64,000 bases of DNA from Saccharina japonica (lineage: Eukaryota; Sar; Phaeophyceae; Laminariales; Laminariaceae): positions 310,001-374,000 of the forward strand of contig MEHQ01004095.1 of NCBI GenBank assembly GCA_008828725.1. The letters are read 5' to 3'. Below the pieces are notes generated by a model. It worked only from the letters and a program-made list of their open reading frames with translations, was not told the origin of the DNA and ran no database searches. A program made the position numbers and the translations under genes. Numbering within the stretch: position 1 is the first letter of the stretch; each line of letters starts with the position of its first letter. Shown here piece after piece: positions 21,627-33,343 of this stretch.

Positions 21627-22140
21627 CTTCTGCTGGTCGTCCCGCCTGATCGGTTCTAGAGGTGAGCGTCGCTTGTCGTTCTGCGCTGTGAAAGCGATGG
21701 TATGGTCGTCGTGTGGCTGCCCACGATCTTTTCTTTTGTGCTTTCTGCTCTGTTTTTCTCTTTTTCGAAGATGGTGTTCCTAAAAGATTCAGCGCATGTT
21801 CACATCGGGGTTGGTAACCATTGTTTAGTCCCCGATTCCCCGTTTCGCGCAGCTGACGGCAACGGACGTGCAGCGTACTGCTCACCACTCTCCGCCAACC
21901 TCCAGCTTCTACTAAAGCACGCTTACCAACAACGGAGCACACCCCCTGCAGCTTCGGAACGCAGCTCTGGAGTCAACTGTGCCATAGCCGGCATCTGTGG
22001 CGAGCAAACCTGCGCAAGTACTTTGTGTGTACTCGTACAGCTCAGCGTGTTTTCCGCAAGTTGCAGCTCAGCGTAGAGCCGTGTGCATAAACTACTATTC
22101 CGCAGGTTGGCGCACTGATACTGCTGTCGTCTCGCAGTCG
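21627..22140. other. Region upstream of the dUTPase
   Basis: Contains no recognised exon. The dUTPase promoter should lie here if 21626 is the true start. Confidence 0.3.
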
Positions 22141-22449
22141 CCCTCCTGCAGTATGGAAGCGACCGCCTTGTGCGAGAGCATATTCCAATTCGTTGGGCAT
22201 GGGGGGCCGGGACATGTATCCACTTCAAATCTGCCCATGTCGTCTACGAAAACTGTGAGAGCCGGTGAGGTTGAGGAAGGAGCCACAGGAGCAGCAGCAG
22301 CAGCAACAGCAGCAGCCAGCACGACGCGCAACGGCCAGCCGACGACGCAGCCGTTACCGATGGAAGCCGAAAGATTTTCCAATACCTGTACTTCTCCAAA
22401 GCACCAACTGGAGAAAGAGGAGATTATACGCGCGTTCGTGGGAAACAAG
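22138..22449 (+). CDS. Possible exon, Ala/Thr-rich, unidentified
   Basis: After CGTCTCGCAG a frame of about 104 codons runs through MEATALCESIFQFVGHGG and an Ala/Thr-rich tract to EKEEIIRAFVGNK. It ends near AAG|GCAAGC, which would need a GC-AG intron. Amino-acid composition is uneven, as in disordered regions. No family recognised; it may be chance. Confidence 0.25.
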
Positions 22450-22599
22450 GCAAGCGGTGTGTTGTGGATATGGATTCATGTGCACGAGCTATTTGAAACT
22501 ACGTACTGCTGCTGTATAAACAAGATTGGCTGCCTTTACGTACCTGCCTTTACGTACCTGCAACCGTTATACGTACGCGTATCATAGCATCATATAGCA

Positions 22600-23200
22600 T
22601 CATAGCATCATAATAGCTCGTAAAACCGACTGCTGTCGTCATGTCACCATGTTCGTATGATACTGGTCCTGTGTCCTTTACGAGTATATTCAGCCATCAC
22701 AGCCATGCATATTCTCAAAAATAGATATCATATGATATCATTTCATATCATATGCACGAACGATCAACATGATGGATATGTGTACCTGATACCAGGTACT
22801 ACGGATGTATACCACAGGTATATTGTACGATGACTGGTACGTACGTACGAGTACTCACATTTTATCTTCGTAATGTTGTACGAATGAGGTATTATACCAG
22901 GTACACCGCTATATCTCTGCACCAGCTACTATTAATAGCAGATGTACAGCAGTACCTGATACCTGGTATACACGTACACGACACAACAACCGTTAAGCGT
23001 GTGCAAGATAAGCTCAGATATGAAACAGTCAGTGAATTATACCATGTGTGCCATCACTCGTGCATAATGCTGTTAACTCGATACTGCTCGTATATACCAG
23101 GTAGGTATCCATGTACACGACATAGAATACGAGTACGACTACGTACCAGCATGCTGCTACTCTTCTTGCTATAAGGTGCATATTATCATATCGTATGTCG
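22600..23200. other. Non-coding, AT-rich, palindromic motifs
   Basis: ATATCATATGATATCATTTC near 22727 and several TACCAGGTA/TACCTGGTA motifs (22790, 22898, 22963 and 23096). No gene. Confidence 0.4.
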
Positions 23201-23206
23201 CTGCCT

Positions 23207-23510
23207 CTACTGAGCTACAGGCAGGGGGGAAAAATCAATCGATTACCCAGCTCAGGGAAATCCTAATCCTTGTAACACTCTCCCCCCCTCTGAACGGCGG
23301 GATCTTTGGGACGTCGGTACCGTATACGGCCGTACGTTGACCTACCCGCTTCGTTTCAATACCTGGGCAACCAGGGAGACGTGTTTCTTAGGGACGCACT
23401 CGCAAGGGTTTCTGTAAAAGAAACGTACGAAGTGAGATTCGAACCCACCCGTGTCCTCGACGACGTCGAATGCTAGGGTGTTACCTACTGATCTACAGAC
23501 AGGGAGGGGT
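23207..23510 (-). repeat. tRNA-like sequences, minus strand
   Basis: Read on the minus strand, 23505-23425 shows CTGTAGATCAGTAGGTAACA (A-box-like) and GGTGGGTTCGAATCTC (B box). A second fragment near 23230 reads CCTGCCTGTAGCTCAGTAGA. The acceptor stem does not pair cleanly, so I read these as tRNA-derived retroposon heads rather than working tRNA genes. The shared SINE body is absent. Confidence 0.4.
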
Positions 23511-23610
23511 AAAACATCGATCACCTACTCAGCTCAGGGTGATCGTTGTGACACATACATGTGATCATGTGATTGCCGAACAATGTACGTACATATTCAT
23601 ATGTGTACAT

Positions 23611-24189
23611 CAGGGCATTAATTAGTGGCTCGGCGTCTGTTGCGCGCAGCGCAACAGGCGACTCAAGCAGTGTTGCGCGCAGCGCAACACGCCTGTGGCG
23701 CGTGTTGCGCGCCGCAGGCGCGCAAGCCCCCCGCAGGGGCCCCCGGAGGGCCCCCCGGGAGGGCCCCCCGGGAGGGCCCCCGGAGGGCCCCCGGAGGGCC
23801 CCCGGAGGGCCGCCGGAGGCGAAAATTTTGCGATCTATGCGCGAATATACACCTCAAAACTAAGTAAAAAGCCTTTTAATATATTTTTGGCTAGGGCGAA
23901 TAGCAAAAGGTGCCTAATTTTTGTTTTCGACTATGACGAATAGGGCAAGGGGCCTAAAAGATGTTCAATTACGACTAATTATCAAGAAAAAAAGACCCCC
24001 AAAATTTTTTCTCGCCTCCGGCGAGAAAAAAACGCGCAACATTTTTTTTCGCCTTCGGCGAAAATGTTGCGCGCCCAAAAACGCGTGTTGCGCTGCGCGC
24101 AACCAGCCTCGCGACGACTGTTGCGCAAAACGGTTAATTTGCCCAGATGTTGCGCCAGCGCAACAGCGCAACACCTAATTAATGCCCTG
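23611..24189. mobile_element. hAT-like non-autonomous element, 579 bp, 8-bp target duplication
   Basis: The ends are exact inverted repeats, CAGGGCATTAATTAG and CTAATTAATGCCCTG, and the element is flanked on both sides by GTGTACAT (23603-23610 and 24190-24197). An 8-bp target duplication with CAGGG termini is the mark of hAT transposons. Subterminal GTTGCGC/GCGCAAC repeats occur in both ends. Inside are a GC-rich array of GGGCCCCCGGAG units (23735-23818) and two strong hairpins, TCGCCTCCGGCGA and TCGCCTTCGGCGA, each flanked by T and A runs. No transposase is encoded. The intact ends suggest a fairly young insertion. Confidence 0.85.
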
Positions 24190-24197
24190 GTGTACAT

Positions 24198-24830
24198 CAC
24201 ATATTTACGCATATACCCCAGGTATCATATTATACGTGTGTGTACCTGGTTGTTGTTGTTCTGACGCGAAAACGATGGTCCGTGGTCACAGGACAGGCTC
24301 CGAAAACTCTTCATGAGTGGAAGAATACGAGTACCTCATGGGAAAATTATACACAACGTAAAAAGTACAACGCAGCAATGTGACATGCATCATAACTGCT
24401 ACTACTGCTGTTGTTGTCTGTGGCACATCGTACACCTCAACCAAGAGCAAATGAAATCAATCCAGAGAGGAAAAAGGAAAAAGGAAAGAGAAAGAGAAAA
24501 AGGAGAAATGAAGAAAAAAGGGAAACACGAAGAAAAAGGGAAAAGGGAACAAAAAGAGGCACACAGCGGTGGTACACAGTACACAGAGTACTCAACGGAA
24601 TTTTCCGGGGATACATTCATGTTCATAGTTCGAAAAATTCAAAAGGGCTCGTACGTACGACGGCGGCGCAACCGTCGTGTTTTTCCAAAAAAAAAACGTA
24701 CCTCCAGTTGGGGGGGAAACAGGCCGTACCCCGAGATGGTTACAAGTACGTACACAGGTAGCAGTAATAATGAATAATTAATAAAGCAGTACCAGGGTAT
24801 ATAATATGTATGTACATAGTACGCGACAAA
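24198..24830. other. Non-coding, purine-rich tract
   Basis: Contains a GA-rich stretch of about 100 bp (24460-24560). Long frames across it are low-complexity Lys/Glu/Arg. No gene recognised. Confidence 0.4.
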
Positions 24831-25015
24831 ATTATGAATCTGTTAATTAAGAATTTGAGACTGAGATTTTGGGGAAAAATAGGAATGCAACCTCTTTATA
24901 CTGAAAATACTGTGGAACACACCCAGTCTTCAGAATTTCAGTCTGGCCAAAAATCAGAGATTTTTAACATCTGTCCAATTGATCTGTCGCGTATTGTATA
25001 CAGAGTACGCGACAG
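24826..25015. repeat. Repeat bounded by ACGCGACA motifs, copy 1
   Basis: Starts near TAGTACGCGACAAAA and ends GAGTACGCGACAG. The interior TTAATTAAGAATTTGAGACTGAGATTTTGG, with TCTGGCCAAAA, matches the reverse complement of 63037-63190. Confidence 0.5.
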
Positions 25016-28000
25016 TAGTTAATAAAGTGGGTGTTGATTTATTTGAGCCTTAACACTTTTTTGTTTTTGAAGCAATTACAGCAAAACATTTATGCTATAC
25101 ACTCGCGAGAAAATGTTAATTTTGTTTTTCGGGAAGTGCAAGGGGGTCGAAGCTAAGAATCTGTAAGAATACACTGCAGCCCGGAAGAATGCGAAAGTGC
25201 CCAAACACATCTCAAGGTCGCACCAGGCACCCAACAAAGCTGCCTCCTGTCCAAAATCGATATCACAGCGCAGTTGATTTTTTGTTAAGTCAAACACTTG
25301 ATGATTTCCCAAGAAAAGAAAAACCCAAAACAAAACAAATCCCCCGTCTCACAAAGCTCCCCTCTCCAAGCTAAATACCCATACAGCAGCAGTGGGGTAC
25401 CCGACTTAAGAGCCTCTCGGAGCAGGCCAAAAATGCCGCTCTTATCTCTGCACCGCTCGTATCCCCATTTAAGAGCGATTTGCTCATATGTCGGCAGAAG
25501 AGCAAACTCAGAACTATTTCTGGTCGAAGAACGCCAAAACTCTTGAGGCGAGAAAAGTCGGGCGAAACCTGGTTACTCATTTCGTGTTCAAGTTGAAAGT
25601 CCGTCCAAGTTGATTAGATTCCAGCGCCCTACATCAGCACTAGTAGTGGCATATACGGCATGCATGGATCACGATTGTATTACATTGAGTTGACGTGAGT
25701 TAGATAACGGGAGCACTGAAAATCAAAACGCCCCGCCCGCTTACACGCCAGCACATCTAGATTCCGTACCGATTCGAAAAACATTCTTCTTCTCCGTGGT
25801 CTCAGCTCCTCTCAGTAGAACGATAGTGTACAGAAAATAAAGAGGGACTGGGGAATAACACGAATTTAACAAGATTGAAAGACAAAAAAAAAGGCACAGC
25901 ACAGGACTGCTGTTCCTCTTACCAGGGATATGTACTAACCCTGAACTTCGTCGTAGCGGTCGGTTTTTGTTGGAGTGAGTCCGTGGCAGGGGGGCTATCT
26001 AAAGGCTTTCGGGATCTGGCTGTACCACAGGTGGCCAGGACCACGCATAATGCGGGCGTCAATAAACCCTTGTGGAGAGATTGAACAACATATATAGCAT
26101 ACATAACATACATACCAGAGCACACCAATAAGCGCACCGAATTGGGAGGTTGTTAACACCTTGTTGGGTTTGCTACACACAGCAGTTCATTGTCTCCACT
26201 GGATTGTTTTTACGCCCGTAACTGTGCGAGGAGGGGGTCCCGGCCACTTCCTGTGACTCGTCGAGTTGGGTTGTGATGGCGGGATTATTCAGCGTCAGTA
26301 CGAGCTTCCACTCAACAGGCTTGCCACCAAGGGCAGCCCTGTTAGTGTCGGTAGCTTGGAAGGCTTCCGCTTATCACTGTTGTCGCTGAAGCGCATGGAT
26401 GGGTGGTAAGGTAGTGAGACTGGAGTGGTTTGGGTTGATCGCTTGCTATCAATAGAGCCAGGAGTGGACTACATAATATTATATTTGTACGACGACCAAA
26501 GCATACGTAGCTTAAATGTTCCACTGACAGGTGGGTGCGTGGGTTTTGCTAGAGCCAAACGAAGAAGAGAAAACGGAGGGTGCAGTTGGAGGAGGCGGAC
26601 AGAACAGCAAGGCGGGGGGGTTAGCTGAAGGAGGAAGACCCCTATTAATAGTTAGCCGTAGGGGGGAAACTTTACTCCTAACGTTCGTAACGTAGATAAC
26701 GTAGGTACATATCTTGAATGGCTGTTCCAGCTACCCCAGAACATGTGCACAGCGGTAGTGCGACGGCAATGGGTTCGTTGAAAACGGGATTTGTGACGAG
26801 CTTTAATGGCGTTTAGCTTATGTGTTTCGAGTTTTTCATCGTGGATGCATGCCGTGAGGTAAACAGTGCGACTTGACAACCCGCCAAGAAAGTAAGCTGT
26901 CGAATTGTACTCCTTTGTAGCTAAGAACTTCTTGTTTAATAATTTGGCGTTCTGCATCCCTACACACAATAAGAAACTGGAGTTATACACTTATGTTCAA
27001 AGCGGAGGGAAAATAAGCCTCAAGCCCTTGGCCAAAATAAGAGTTTCTTAAATGCTGTCGCGTACTACTGTATATGTTGATCAGGGGTGCACGGAGAAAA
27101 CAAATCCCGACACCACACTATTACACCGATGCAAATGGAACAACGATGTTGCAAGTTTAGTTGCCAGCATATTTATTACTTTCAACACAGCTGAAAATAT
27201 TATCGTACCGTCGCTGTGGGAAAAAAGGGAAAACAAACATGTTTCATTTCTTCTTTACTTATTTTCACGAGGCTGCACGTTTTAAATTGTCAAGACGCTG
27301 ATACAAAATCTAGCTTGTGCGACGATAGACCTTCGATCTCGACATAGACTCAACCCACGACCAACGCGCTTGGTGTCGGGCAAGGCCAACGAATGTAGAT
27401 GATGGCCTCGAATATATCAGGTGGATCCATGGTCTAGCAGCCATCCGAGAGGGATCGAGAAATTTTGTCGTCTATTTTACACACCAGCGGCCAAACTTAT
27501 TTTTCAAGTTTATGCCTGGCAGGTGCCTGCCACATACATGTAATATCACCGGCCATTATGTGAAAAGTATGACCCTACGTAGGACAGGTTGGAGCCCCCA
27601 ATGAGAGAGCCGCGTTCAGAGCTCATGACGCAGTCGATTGTTTTGTCGATCGATGTCTGTCGAGGACTTGGAATCTCGCCGCTTTGAAGTAAACATTTCG
27701 CTGAGTTTTACCAGGCAGATCTTACCCCAACATCTGCCCAGGATTTTTTTTTTCGTTTTTCTTTCGTTTTTTCGGAAGTGTTTTTTTTTTGTCAAGATTC
27801 GTGCTCATAGCGAGCGACACTGAAATACTACGGCGATCTTCCTTGAAATTCATTTTGTTAATGAAAACATCGTGTTCCCATTGTCATCGGTGTTGATACC
27901 AACTTTTTCATCCAACGAAACACAGGGAGGGGGTTCTGTTTTTTCTTTTTGGGACCCTTTGGTATCTACGCAGGGAGGTACGGGGCTGTATTAAATCCTA

Positions 28001-30240
28001 TGATATGTATGATATACCCCACGCCGACCTGATCCCACCCGGGCCTGACCCCTCCAAATTGACCCTAGGCACCAGGCACATAAGCAGCCACCGGCAGGGC
28101 CCACCCAAAACCCTGATCCCATGAAAGAAAAAGAAGAAAAAAAATGAATTGTGGCAAAATAAAATATCCGTATATACGGCGTGGAATCAAGCGTTTGGTG
28201 GGTTCTGCTGGCGATTATCTACCGGTACGCATAGTGTACATCCAGGATCAGTTTGAAGGACTCGCGTCCGAATGGATCCAGTCGGTGTGGGAGCAGGGTG
28301 TTTCGAAGTAGAGTGCTGGCATAGATTATTTAGCCTACTGTACGTTACCGTCTGGGGGTACGGACTATTTTCCCCCAACTGGGAGTACGAATGTTTTTGG
28401 GCGTTTCCGAGGCGTTTCTGGCCTTTTTCTTGGCCGTTCTGGCTCCGCCGGGTTGGGGTTAGGGTTAGTGGCCGGGTTGGGTCTACGCCCGTGTCTCTAT
28501 CCGCTTCCTAGCCCGGAAAATTGCACAGTAGTACGAGTAGTGAATATTATGAAGTGAACACCCCGACCCCTATAAGAGTGTTATCCTGAGGCGTTGTAAA
28601 TCAGGACCTCCAGTATATCGAGGTGACGCATACCGTCTGTCTACGTGTGTTTTGTACGCCTATGGTGTACTGGTAATTGTAACGACATGATATACAGCAC
28701 AGGATACCTACTAAGAAACAAGAAAGCTGGTCCAGGCTGGATTTTCTTATTTGAGAGTGGGTGGGTTTTACTGTACGCATAACTTAAGTACAACGACTCC
28801 CGAATTTGTTTTCTTCCTGTAAAGATCAGCCTGCCTTTCTTATTGCTCGTTTTCTTGCTGGGTGTCCTGTACTGTAGGATACCACTCTGACCGAAAATTT
28901 AGCATGCGTTTGGGCATTTTGATGAGTATCTTGTCTCAGAACGATACATATTTGGATTAATTGTTTTTTGCTATTTCTGCGACGAATTTAGCGCACGCGA
29001 AACCCACAAAAAAACAGACAAAAACGACAAGAACAGACTACTGTAGACGACAACCTTGCTCTCGTCCGTCAAAGCAAAAGCGCAAATGGGCCTACTTTAA
29101 GCGTCACGATTGCTCCTGTTAGTCATCCTTCGATAGTGTGCCCGAAAAAATGTTTGTTTGTTTTTTGCAATGGATTCGCATTTTTCATCTTCCTCCCCGG
29201 GCCGAACCAAAAAGCCAAATATACTGTAAAGTCGTAAAACTGGGATCGCGAGCGTGTGTCAAAGTTGGCCCTCTTCTCTCGCGAGAACGTGAGTAGCGGG
29301 AGTCAAATCGAGAAACTCGCATCCTCAATTCTGTAGAACTTGAGCTCTGCCGGTGGTGGTGGTGGTGGTGATTGTGTATGAGGACGACACGGTCGTTTTT
29401 ACTCATTTTTTTTTCGTGGTGTACGTATATTTATATTCCCTTCTGAGCGAAAAACCGGGGATTTTACCCGCCCATCCAAAAGCCCACCCACCTGTTTTAA
29501 ACTCGTTTTTTTTTCATGTCCCCTTGTTCGTGTGCCAACAAAAATATAAACCTGCCTCTTGGTGGCCAACAGCTATGCAAGGAGCCAAACGCCTGAACCC
29601 GTGTTATATATGTTCGTGGGTACCTGGTACCGATGCAGTGTTAGTGTTGCAGTCCAAGTGCGTCAAAGCATCGCCCAGGGGTACGAGTACCTGCCACAGC
29701 AGCAGGGCGTTTGTGTTGGTTTAGGACGCGCTCGCCACTACTTCCTGTACCCACGTTGAATCACGCCAAAGCGTTTACTTTATTCAGCTACACTAAAGTT
29801 ACTCGCACTGGTCGATTTCCAATGGGGTGACAGCCTCTTTTTTTTCGTCTGCACCAGGTGCAGCAGCAGTGTTTCAACGGCAACCTCGGCAGTGGTGCCT
29901 ATTAATTAACACCCCTCTCCCCCCCGTTTGTGCTGTCTGTGTTGCTGTTGCACGACTGCAGCTGGGCGAGTACAACATGCGCGGAGTGGAGGCAGGAATG
30001 GCGATGGTAGCGGTCGACAACAAAGGCGCTGGAAAGACGTTGCACACGAAGAGCCGGCGCCAGGGTAGGGTAGACTCGAGACCGTACGAGAAGCGGCCAA
30101 ACCGCAGCCGCAACCAGAAAGAGTCTCCATGTTAGGGGTGGCGGGACCATCGTATTCCCTTGTGGTGGAGTATTTTCCCATCAGGAATAATTGTCGAAAA
30201 TCATGTACAGAGTACCTAACACGAACGTAAAAGGTAAAAA
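25016..30240. other. Gene-poor stretch
   Basis: About 5 kb in which I found no exon with convincing splice sites and protein-like composition. Open frames (for example 26652-26990 on the minus strand and 29827-30135 on the plus) are unmatched. A (GTGGTG) tract lies at 29350-29370. A frame after GACTGCAG at 29958 (LGEYNMRGVEAGMAMVAVDN) might be an exon but has no partner. Confidence 0.35.
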
Positions 30241-30261
30241 CCGAACGAAAAAAGTTGACGA

Positions 30262-30600
30262 CCGGTCGCCCCGGTGGGCTAGCAGGTAACCACGAAGCCT
30301 GTTAGAGTCAAGATCGTGAGTTCGAGCCCCCCCGAGTGCGTGCTCGTAGGGACTTTTTCTCGCAAAAAAATATCTTGACTAGCGGAAAGCGCGAGAGCGC
30401 GAGATTGCGAAATTCGATGAAGATCGACGAGCGTTGGGAAGGCTGAACCCTCTGCGCGATAAAAATCAAGGCAAGAACCGTTGTGGGGGAGAAGGGAGAG
30501 GAGCCTACATTGTGACCCCGGATCTGAGTTACGACTAGGGAGGGAGGAAGACAGACGTGCGAAGATAATAAATGGGATGGAAGAAAAAAAAAAGGGAGGG
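30262..30600 (+). mobile_element. tRNA-derived SINE, copy 2 (different head)
   Basis: The head (30264-30340) is tRNA-like, with GTGGGCTAGCAGG and GAGTTCGAGCCC. The body and tail match the 20647 copy (GCGCGATAAAAATCAAGGCA, GACCCCGGATCTGAGTTACG, AAATGGGATGG). The tail is A-rich. Confidence 0.8.
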
Positions 30601-32023
30601 AAATGGTTGAATTCGATCAAGGTAAACATTGGGCGGCTGTTGACTCGAAAGCACGTGTGTGTGCCGCTTGGCGGGAGACCAATACAGTCTCCACAGCAGT
30701 GTGCTCCAGGCTGTCGTGAAAGCGCCAGATGTGATGTGTCTTCGGAATGGATTTTGGAGGGGTGCCTGAGACAAGACACAATTGTCATCCCCGTTGATTG
30801 TCCATAGAGCATGATTCGCTCTCCAACTCGCCGCGCTCAAGTTTGAACGCGGGGCTTCCCAATTGAATCAATGATTTCTCGACCCCTCAAAAAACATCGC
30901 AAGCAAGTACAAAAAAAGTGGAGGCAGGCGCATACGCTTCGCTCCTACTTATGTTCTCATGCTTTTTTTTTCCAATTTAGGTAAATAATTAAGTACAGAG
31001 GAGGACGAGCTATGAGGCACTGGTTGGTAAAGCACTACAGGAGCGATCCTCGTGGCGCTTCTGGCTCCAACAAACTGTACTAAATGTGGCAGCAGCCGAC
31101 GGATGTCGACCTATCTTTCGCCTTATATTCCTTCCCGCGCAAAGTGCCTCGAAACTTGAAAAGGCTCTACGAGCGTGCCATAACTTATGTAACCGCCCCC
31201 AAGGAAAATGCAACGAATTTTCGAGAAACCCACGCAGTACACTTATTTTCCTGCTTGAACGTCGAACGCGTACATACGTATACTACTGTAGCTGTGCCCG
31301 AATGAACATGGCAATCTTGCCTAATACAAAGTAAAAAACCCGTCGTTTTATAATTGGTGAGTATCTATTATGTTCAATTGACTGCCCCGCAACCTGTCGA
31401 GGCAACTAAAAAGTCATTATTGCCACCCACAGGCTGACAACATGCGTTTGCACTCGGGGGCTTTTTCGACGCAATGCACTTTCTACCCAGCCTACCCGAG
31501 GTCCGGGGCTCACAAATGGGGACCACTACAAAAAAATAAACACAAAACGGAACCATGAACGATGCAACGCTCATTCACTCGCTGGCTGTACCTATCGTAT
31601 CTGCGTGTGTATACCGGTCCGGGCCTAAGCCTAGGTTTTCACTGAACGCACAACACATGCTAGCCAATTCCATTGATACGCCCTCTCGACGAACACGCAC
31701 ACTTACACGTAAAAACGTAAGAGAACAGCAGTTCCCAGCAAAAACACAATCCAGTAAATGCCTATCGCGGGGTAACACTGCTGCTCCGCGCATTAACCGC
31801 CAGTCGGTATCATCCGTAGGCAGCCTCGAGCTCGCACCTGGGCGGCTCTAGAGCACGATAAATACACGCACGTGTCGCCAAAATACGGGGGCCGACAGCA
31901 TTAGGGAAACGTTGGCACTTCGGCTAAGGGGTTACGTGCATGAGAATCCAGAATGTTTTGCTTGAGCAGCCCACCCTGCCGGGGGAAGTATATAGCTCAT
32001 CGCACTTCCAACCGAGAGCTCAC
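30601..32023. other. No convincing gene
   Basis: May contain further 3' exons of minus-strand gene Y, which ends its second exon in phase 2 at 32024. No acceptor with a continuing frame was identified with confidence. Confidence 0.3.
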
Positions 32024-32587
32024 GCAATCTTGCTGCTGGCACCCGCTTCGGAGAGAGAGAGAGTCGCCATATCGTCGGCCACCTGTCCACAAAACAGAAA
32101 GAGAGTAATGATTGTAGTGAGACAAAATGCGCACACCAGAGCAGACAAGTTACTGCTGTGCAGCAAGTAGGAAGTGCTGTGCAGCAAGTAGGAAGTGTCA
32201 GCAACCACCACTTTTGTCGACAGTCAACACCTACGACTCGTACAACCTAACCAGTCACCATGATACCATTTCTTGCGTCTGTGCCACGGGCCACCAAAGC
32301 GAAGGGGGACAGACGGCACGCGGGTCTCAGCGCCAGCTCACCTCAAGCCCCTCCAACTCGAACACGTCGTCGTCGATAGGCAGTCGCTCTCCACTGCTGT
32401 CGCCTAAAGATTCTACGGATTGCGCGTCCCCGGCGGCAACAACGTCTGCGGCTGCCTGAGCAGCATCCGCATCCGCCTGTCCCGCCAACGACTCCAAGAT
32501 GGAAAGAGCCGTGAAGCTCTTCGGTTTCGGAGACGGCGCCTCCCCCTCCTCTTCTTCGTCGAGAGCTGCCTCTTGGAGGACAGACAT
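32024..32587 (-). CDS. Unidentified acidic protein gene Y, 5' exons
   Basis: The first exon (32342-32587) starts MSVLQEAALDEEEEGEAPSP, continues through SFTALSILESLAGQADADAA and ends FELEGLE|GTGAGC in phase 0. The second (32024-32082) follows TTTTGTGGACAG and encodes VADDMATLSLSEAGASSKI, then GC|GTGAGC. The product is very acidic and Ala-rich, probably disordered; I do not recognise it. The frame is open upstream of the ATG to an acceptor-like CCCCCAG at 32602, so the first exon could be internal. A plus-strand frame over the same bases ends in a good donor, DMDE|GTAAGT, so the strand is not certain. Downstream exons were not found. Confidence 0.45.
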
Positions 32588-32601
32588 GGACGAGGTAAGT
32601 C

Positions 32602-33214
32602 CTGGGGGGCGGCCGAAATGCCCTCCTAGATTGGCAGGGCAAGACGTCGCATACTGTCAACCGGAACGAAGAAGAACCGAAGGGCGAGGAAAAGGACAGG
32701 AGCAGTTACACATCAAGACAGAGAGTTCATGCGGGGAGGGGGGGGGGGGGACGGTGCAAGAACGGCGAACAAAAACCCACAGATGAACATACGTTTATAC
32801 GCACATACGTAAATATATGAAACATGCCATGTACGATATGGGTGGATTCAATTATTTCGAGGGTGGATGGTCACGCAAAACCAAACCTCGACAAGCAAGA
32901 GTGAACGTGCAAAACCCGACGAGCGATAATGGCATGCATCCATGCATGGCCTCGTATAAATTATACAGGTATCTCACGAATGAGTAGTGTGAAACACAAA
33001 CAAATGGTATTCCGGCGATAAGGAATGCCTTACTGGGTACGGTAAATCCTCAGCTAAGGAGTATACTAATACGTGTAGTCATTCTCAAATACCACGGGCA
33101 AAAAGTGCTACTCGTACCCCGATTGTAGCACGCCTCCATACCGCATATAACTCCACTCGGCCGAAAGGCATGTTTCTTCTGGTACTATTTTTCGTACTAT
33201 TAAATACGTATAAA
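32602..33214. other. Intergenic between genes X and Y
   Basis: No exon or repeat family seen. A G-rich run lies at 32735-32750. Confidence 0.35.
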
Positions 33215-33343
33215 TCATATTTTCCACTGACTGCTGTAGTGATACAAGTGAGCAAGCATGCTGCAGAGCGGGGCAACAACAACTTCGCCATGAGTAGCAA
33301 CGAAATCAGAGCCATCCCTTCGAAGATACGTAGAGGCCAACGA
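33215..33343 (-). CDS. Gene X terminal exon
   Basis: Acceptor ATATATACAG. Encodes SLASTYLRRDGSDFVATHGE through LAHLYHYSSQWKI and TGA. Confidence 0.65.
   Translation of the reverse strand, partial: SLASTYLRRDGSDFVATHGEVVVAPLCSMLAHLYHYSSQWKI

Noticed and set aside
23573..24264. Gly/Pro/Arg- and Ala-rich frames
   Set aside because: They lie inside the hAT-type element and read through its GC-rich array.
32499..32595. Plus-strand exon ending DMDE|GTAAGT
   Set aside because: The antisense frame joins in phase to a second exon with good splice sites, so I preferred the minus strand; the donor match remains a caution.
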